Below, one piece after another: positions 41,130-44,501 of a DNA stretch of 44,501 nt. Made by a program: the position numbers and the translations under genes. Position 1 is the first letter of the stretch; every line of letters begins with the position of its first letter. Origin of the DNA: Lentimicrobiaceae bacterium (lineage in GTDB: Bacteria; Bacteroidota; Bacteroidia; Bacteroidales; F082); assembly GCA_015061365.1 (NCBI GenBank), contig SUWS01000019.1:1-44501 (forward strand). Direction: 5' to 3'. The notes under the pieces were generated by a model. That model had not been told where the DNA came from. It did no database searches and was given only the letters and a program-made list of their open reading frames with translations.

Positions 41130-41153
41130 ATCAGAATTAATTTTTAAGTAGCG

Positions 41154-41161
41154 CAAAGATA
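41154..41161 (-). promoter_or_regulatory. -7 promoter box TATCTTTG of AAA/DUF4143 gene 2
   Basis: Read on the minus strand it lies 24 bp before the ATG at 41129. Confidence 0.55.
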
Positions 41162-41186
41162 GCAATTATTTTTTTACCATGCAATG

Positions 41187-41265
41187 TATCCTGTGTTTTT
41201 GTGGTTGATTACACTTTGTATTTGCTGTGGTTTACACTGTGTTTTTGTGGTAATGGAAATGTTGT
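41187..41265. repeat. Three imperfect copies of a 23-bp unit
   Basis: tgtgtttttgtggttgatta, tttgtatttgctgtggttta and tgtgtttttgtggtaatgga, the first two followed by cac. They lie between divergent promoters and could be regulatory. Confidence 0.4.
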
Positions 41266-41354
41266 GTTTGTATTCAATCTGTCAAAGATACAAAATTTAA
41301 ACTCTTCACCACAACTTTTTTTAAAATATCACTTCTCATTACCAAAACTTAATT

Positions 41355-41362
41355 TATCTTTG
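41355..41362 (+). promoter_or_regulatory. -7 promoter box TATCTTTG of ferredoxin gene
   Basis: It lies 20 bp before the start codon. Confidence 0.55.
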
Positions 41363-41382
41363 TAAAAGAAAATATTAATAGT

Positions 41383-42159
41383 ATGAAAGTAAAGAGAAAC
41401 ATTATCAAAATAAATGAGGAATTATGTAATGGATGTGGCTTATGTGCTAAGGGTTGTCACGAGGGTGCATTACAGATTATAGATGGTAAGGCTCGTCTTA
41501 TCAGTGAATTATATTGCGACGGTCTCGGCGCTTGTATTGGCGACTGCCCGATGAACGCTATCTCTGTCGAGGAGAAAGAAGTGGAGGCTTACGATGAGAT
41601 CGCTGTGATAAAAAGGATAATTCCTAAAGGTGCTAAAGTGTTGGAAGCTCATCTTCAACATCATAAAAATCACGGTGAGATGAATCTGCTTCAACAAGGA
41701 ATACAATATCTTAAGGATAATGACATCACTGTGCCTGCTTTGACTCAACCTCAGCCTCAAAATGTAATTCCCGTATCTCAGATGTCGGCGTTTAAACCTA
41801 TGTCGGTGTCAATAAACTGGCCTGTGCAGTTGCATCTCATCAATCCGCAGTCGGGTGTGTTCAATAATGCCGACCTCTTGTTGGTGGCAGACTGCGTGGC
41901 GTACGCTAATCCGAAATTATATTCTGAATTGTTGGTAGGGAAGAAGTTAGCGATAGCTTGTCCTAAGTTGGATGTCAACAAGGAATCGTACGTTAATAAA
42001 TTGATACAGATGATTGATGATTCTAAAATCAATTCTCTGACGGTCGCTATCATGGAGGTGCCTTGTTGCGGAGGCTTGATAAGATTAGTTGAGATGGCGA
42101 TGGAAAAGTCGCAACGTAAGATACAGATGAATAAAATCGTTGTCAAGATTAGAAATTGA
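41383..42159 (+). CDS. 4Fe-4S ferredoxin-like iron-sulfur protein
   Basis: This 258-residue protein starts with a ferredoxin domain. CNGCGLCAKGC (C15, C18, C21, C25) gives one typical 4Fe-4S motif. CDGLGACIGDCP (C45, C51, C55) gives a second with wider spacing, as in this family. The C-terminal part has paired-cysteine features (DLLLVADCVAYANP, IACPKLD, IMEVPCCGGL) and no membrane segment. Proteins of this kind are widespread in anaerobic Bacteroidota and are presumed electron carriers, but the partner is unknown. It has its own promoter, near three copies of a 23-bp repeat. Confidence 0.85.
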   Translation: MKVKRNIIKINEELCNGCGLCAKGCHEGALQIIDGKARLISELYCDGLGACIGDCPMNAISVEEKEVEAYDEIAVIKRIIPKGAKVLEAHLQHHKNHGEMNLLQQGIQYLKDNDITVPALTQPQPQNVIPVSQMSAFKPMSVSINWPVQLHLINPQSGVFNNADLLLVADCVAYANPKLYSELLVGKKLAIACPKLDVNKESYVNKLIQMIDDSKINSLTVAIMEVPCCGGLIRLVEMAMEKSQRKIQMNKIVVKIRN

Positions 42160-42280
42160 GGATATTAAAAATCTGAGAATCTGAAAATTTGAAAATCTGA
42201 GAATAAAATCCGGGGAATGATGTTTTTTTTGATTGTATAAATAAAGGTTGTAATCTTACAACCATTTGTGTTACTTTTTG

Positions 42281-42288
42281 TATATTTG
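42281..42288 (+). promoter_or_regulatory. -7 promoter box TATATTTG of fic gene
   Basis: A TAnnTTTG match 22 bp before the start codon. Confidence 0.5.
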
Positions 42289-42310
42289 CATCGTTTGTTA
42301 ATCAGTCTGT

Positions 42311-43375
42311 ATGAAATATCTGAATGTAAAAAAAGCGTTGTCAGCGTGGCGTGATATACAGCCGTTGTCTGAAAAGGATAGAGAAAGACTTAGTCGGCGC
42401 TTTACCGTTGATTTTAACTACAATAGTAATCATATTGAAGGCAATACACTGACGTATGGTCAGACGGAGATTCTGCTTCTCTTTGGTAAAGTTATTGGAG
42501 AGGCTGATATTCATGATGTACAGGAGATGACGGCGAGCAACGTCGGTCTGCGAATGATGACGGAGGAGGCTAATTTAAAGGAAACTCCTTTGACACAGAA
42601 CTTTATCAGAATATTGCACAAAACCTTGCTGCGAGAAGATTACATGGTGTACAGTAATCTTCCGACAGGTGTGCAGACGAGCTATGTGATACATGCAGGG
42701 CAATATAAAACACGACCAAATAGTGTTATCACGCGATATGGAGAACGATTTGAATATGCCTCGCCCGAAGAAACGCCTGGACTGATGTCAGACCTGGTAG
42801 ATTGGTATAATAAAGCGGAACAAGAAGGTAAACTTTCGCCTGTGGAATTGGCTGCGTTGTTCCATTACAGATATATACGCATTCATCCATTTGAGGACGG
42901 TAATGGGCGCATCGCCAGATTGATGATGAATTATATTTTAACTCGTCATGATTATCCGATGGTCGTGGTACGTAGTCGTAAAAAGAGTGAGTATATAGAA
43001 GCTTTACATCAAGCTGATATTGATGTAGGACCAATTCCAAGTGATGGCGCTCATGCGGAAATAAAGGATATTCGTCCCTTTGTGAAGTATTTTAATAACC
43101 TTGTGGCAACAGAAATATACAACAATGTGCTCTTTGTTACTGAAAAAAATGAAAATGTCTGGTGGTATGATGGAGAGCGTATTGCATTCAGAACACCGAA
43201 TTATACGAGGATATTAAATGCAATGCGTACTCAACCGACATTGACACTCGCAGATATGAGAGAAATAACAGGCGTCAGTGTAGCTGCGATACAAAAACTA
43301 CTCGATCAACTGATTGTAAAGAAATATGTTGAACGTGGAGAAAATGGAAGCTGGAAAGTTTTTGTAACGCAATAG
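42311..43375 (+). CDS. Fic-domain protein (class II, self-inhibited)
   Basis: This 354-residue protein has the Fic motif HPFEDGNGRIAR at 192-203, with the catalytic His192 and the phosphate-binding GNGR. Fic enzymes transfer AMP or similar groups to target proteins. The N-terminal inhibitory helix motif SNHIEG (39-44) with Glu43 marks class II, where the inhibitor lies in the same chain. A winged-helix domain at about 290-354 (LTLADMREITGVSVAAIQKL) suggests DNA or protein binding. It is in the accessory region near the ubiquitin-like operon but has its own promoter. Confidence 0.9.
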   Translation: MKYLNVKKALSAWRDIQPLSEKDRERLSRRFTVDFNYNSNHIEGNTLTYGQTEILLLFGKVIGEADIHDVQEMTASNVGLRMMTEEANLKETPLTQNFIRILHKTLLREDYMVYSNLPTGVQTSYVIHAGQYKTRPNSVITRYGERFEYASPEETPGLMSDLVDWYNKAEQEGKLSPVELAALFHYRYIRIHPFEDGNGRIARLMMNYILTRHDYPMVVVRSRKKSEYIEALHQADIDVGPIPSDGAHAEIKDIRPFVKYFNNLVATEIYNNVLFVTEKNENVWWYDGERIAFRTPNYTRILNAMRTQPTLTLADMREITGVSVAAIQKLLDQLIVKKYVERGENGSWKVFVTQ

Positions 43376-43451
43376 TTTTGTATGCTTTATATATGTAAAC
43401 AACGTGCTTTGGCTATGTAATTAAATAAATCACAATATGGAAAATAAACCT

Positions 43452-43654
43452 AAAGGGGACTTCTATAAATTCCCCGTTTAAATGAACTTTAACAATGAAA
43501 ATTAAAACTTTTGCGTGCTTTATGTTTTTTCTTGGAATCTTTTTATCTTTCTCTCAATCACATAGCTCGCTATGTTCTTTCGAGAAAAACAAAAATCTTC
43601 TCAAAGAAAAATTCATAAATCACCTGCAAAGCAATTTATAGAAATCCCCTAAAG
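43452..43654. mobile_element. MITE with 18-bp terminal inverted repeats
   Basis: AGGGGACTTCTATAAATT (43454-43471) and AATTTATAGAAATCCCCT (43633-43650) are inverted copies with one mismatch. The interior (about 160 bp) is non-coding and contains the palindrome CATAGCTCGCTATG. The ends match the IS5-type remnant at 13817-13834. Partial copies lie at 12361 and 18412. Confidence 0.8.
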
Positions 43655-43686
43655 TTTTGATGCTTGCTTTTAAGATACTTTATGAT

Positions 43687-44501
43687 TCAATGTCTGTTTC
43701 TATATTCTGAAGGTGAAATGCCGGCGACTCGCTTGAAGTATTTTCCGAAGACCGACTGCGAAGGGAATTTCAGTTCGTCGCTGATTTGTTGTATCGACAT
43801 TGTTGTTGAGAGCAGCATCGATTTTGCCTCAGAAATGACATACTCCTCGATGAGCCCGAGTGCCGTCTTGCCCGTATAATCTTTAATCACCTGCGAGAGA
43901 TGCTTCGACGTTATACACATTTTGTCGGCGTAAAATGCAATCTCGCGTTCTTTTTTGTGATGTCTTTCCAAAAGCTCGGTAAACTTCGTAAATATCTCTT
44001 CCTGACGTGAGTTAGTGCATTTAACCTCATTGACTTCATGTTTCAGATGTGAATATCCGTAAAACATCGACAAGGTGAGATGTCGTGCCGACTCAATCTT
44101 AAATTCTTGTCGCGGTGAGGCTGCGATGTTTTGTAATAACTGAAAGAATTGTCCAAAAACGTTTTCCTCGTTTTCAATCTTCATTACCGGATTTTTCATG
44201 ATGGAGGATTTTAGCGGAAGTATCTCGCCAGAGTTGGCGAAAAGACTGTCGGAGAATGATCTCGACATTAAGATGACTTTGCTTCTAAGATCTTCGGAGT
44301 GTCCTGCTGACTGGTATATTTGGTCGTTAAGAACTAACAGAACCGCAGGTGCTTCAATGTGATAGTCGCGCATATTTATTTTAAGGTCGGCTGAACCTTG
44401 TTCGTAAATGATAGCCATCGTCATGTCGATTCTGAAAGGCTCATTGTCTGACGACAGTTCTGCGCGCATCGTATGGCTGTTGTCGATGAGCAGGATGTCG
44501 T
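43687..44501 (-). CDS. AraC-family transcriptional regulator (partial at window edge)
   Basis: At least 271 residues are visible and the frame runs open to the window edge (DILLIDNSHT before the first internal Met), so the N-terminus is missing. The C-terminal 100 residues are an AraC-type double helix-turn-helix: KMCITSKHLSQVIKDYTGKT, LLSTTMSIQQISDELKFPSQ and FGKYFKRVAGISPSEYRNRH. The upstream part fits an AraC-type cupin-like sensor domain (PAVLLVLNDQIYQSAGH). It probably regulates a gene outside the window. Confidence 0.9.
   Translation of the reverse strand, partial: DILLIDNSHTMRAELSSDNEPFRIDMTMAIIYEQGSADLKINMRDYHIEAPAVLLVLNDQIYQSAGHSEDLRSKVILMSRSFSDSLFANSGEILPLKSSIMKNPVMKIENEENVFGQFFQLLQNIAASPRQEFKIESARHLTLSMFYGYSHLKHEVNEVKCTNSRQEEIFTKFTELLERHHKKEREIAFYADKMCITSKHLSQVIKDYTGKTALGLIEEYVISEAKSMLLSTTMSIQQISDELKFPSQSVFGKYFKRVAGISPSEYRNRH

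Overview
The window looks like a chromosomal segment of an AT-rich Bacteroidales bacterium (phylum Bacteroidota). Signs are: TAnnTTTG-type -7 promoter boxes in front of many genes; secreted proteins ending in type IX secretion (T9SS) sorting tails; a BtuG-type cobalamin-binding lipoprotein behind a B12 riboswitch; FISUMP-like surface lipoproteins; zinc-independent L31; and a serC-serA-DUF1015 cluster. The T9SS tails argue for a lineage outside Bacteroides proper. No tRNA, rRNA or CRISPR array was seen.

Layout. 1-6.2 kb (minus strand): an ABC exporter operon with a YtrA-type GntR regulator, two paralogous secreted thioredoxin-fold proteins with the same duplicated leader, and a small membrane protein. 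6.7-8.3 kb (plus): a PEGA/beta-barrel protein and an FGE-sulfatase-fold lipoprotein. 8.4-13 kb (minus): a TPR signalling protein whose gene has been invaded in frame by intergenic-type repeats, a T9SS protein followed by a decayed peptidase-like pseudogene, and a lipoprotein carrying a duplicated signal peptide. 13.4-13.8 kb: a decayed IS5-type element. 14-18 kb (minus): serC, serA, a four-helix-bundle protein and a DUF1015 protein. 18.6-21.6 kb (plus): rpmE2 and lon. 21.8-28.8 kb (plus): two essentially identical cobalamin riboswitches, the first before btuG and the second before a run of secreted or surface proteins. 29-30.7 kb: formate-tetrahydrofolate ligase. 31-44.5 kb: an accessory stretch with two AAA/DUF4143 ATPases, a ubiquitin-like conjugation operon, a ferredoxin, a Fic protein, a MITE and a partial AraC regulator.

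The most interesting system is the plus-strand gene run at 33.06-39.63 kb. It holds an E2-like protein with a duplicated 49-residue N-terminal module, a JAMM/JAB isopeptidase joined through one membrane helix to three Big2-like Ig domains, and a ThiF/E1-like adenylating enzyme. Four membrane proteins follow, three of them with GYF_2 (DUF4339)-like N-terminal domains, the last being a PrsW-type intramembrane protease. No CD-NTase and no obvious ubiquitin-like modifier is encoded. A strongly structured RNA with a terminator (about 32.69-32.97 kb) lies directly upstream and could be a leader or a separate ncRNA. I infer a membrane-tethered ubiquitin-like modification or processing pathway of unknown purpose, possibly defensive.

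Intergenic DNA is dominated by degenerate tandem repeats, mostly with a 7-bp period, plus palindromic units and near-identical terminators. Some of this material has entered genes and now encodes signal peptides, C-termini and internal linkers.
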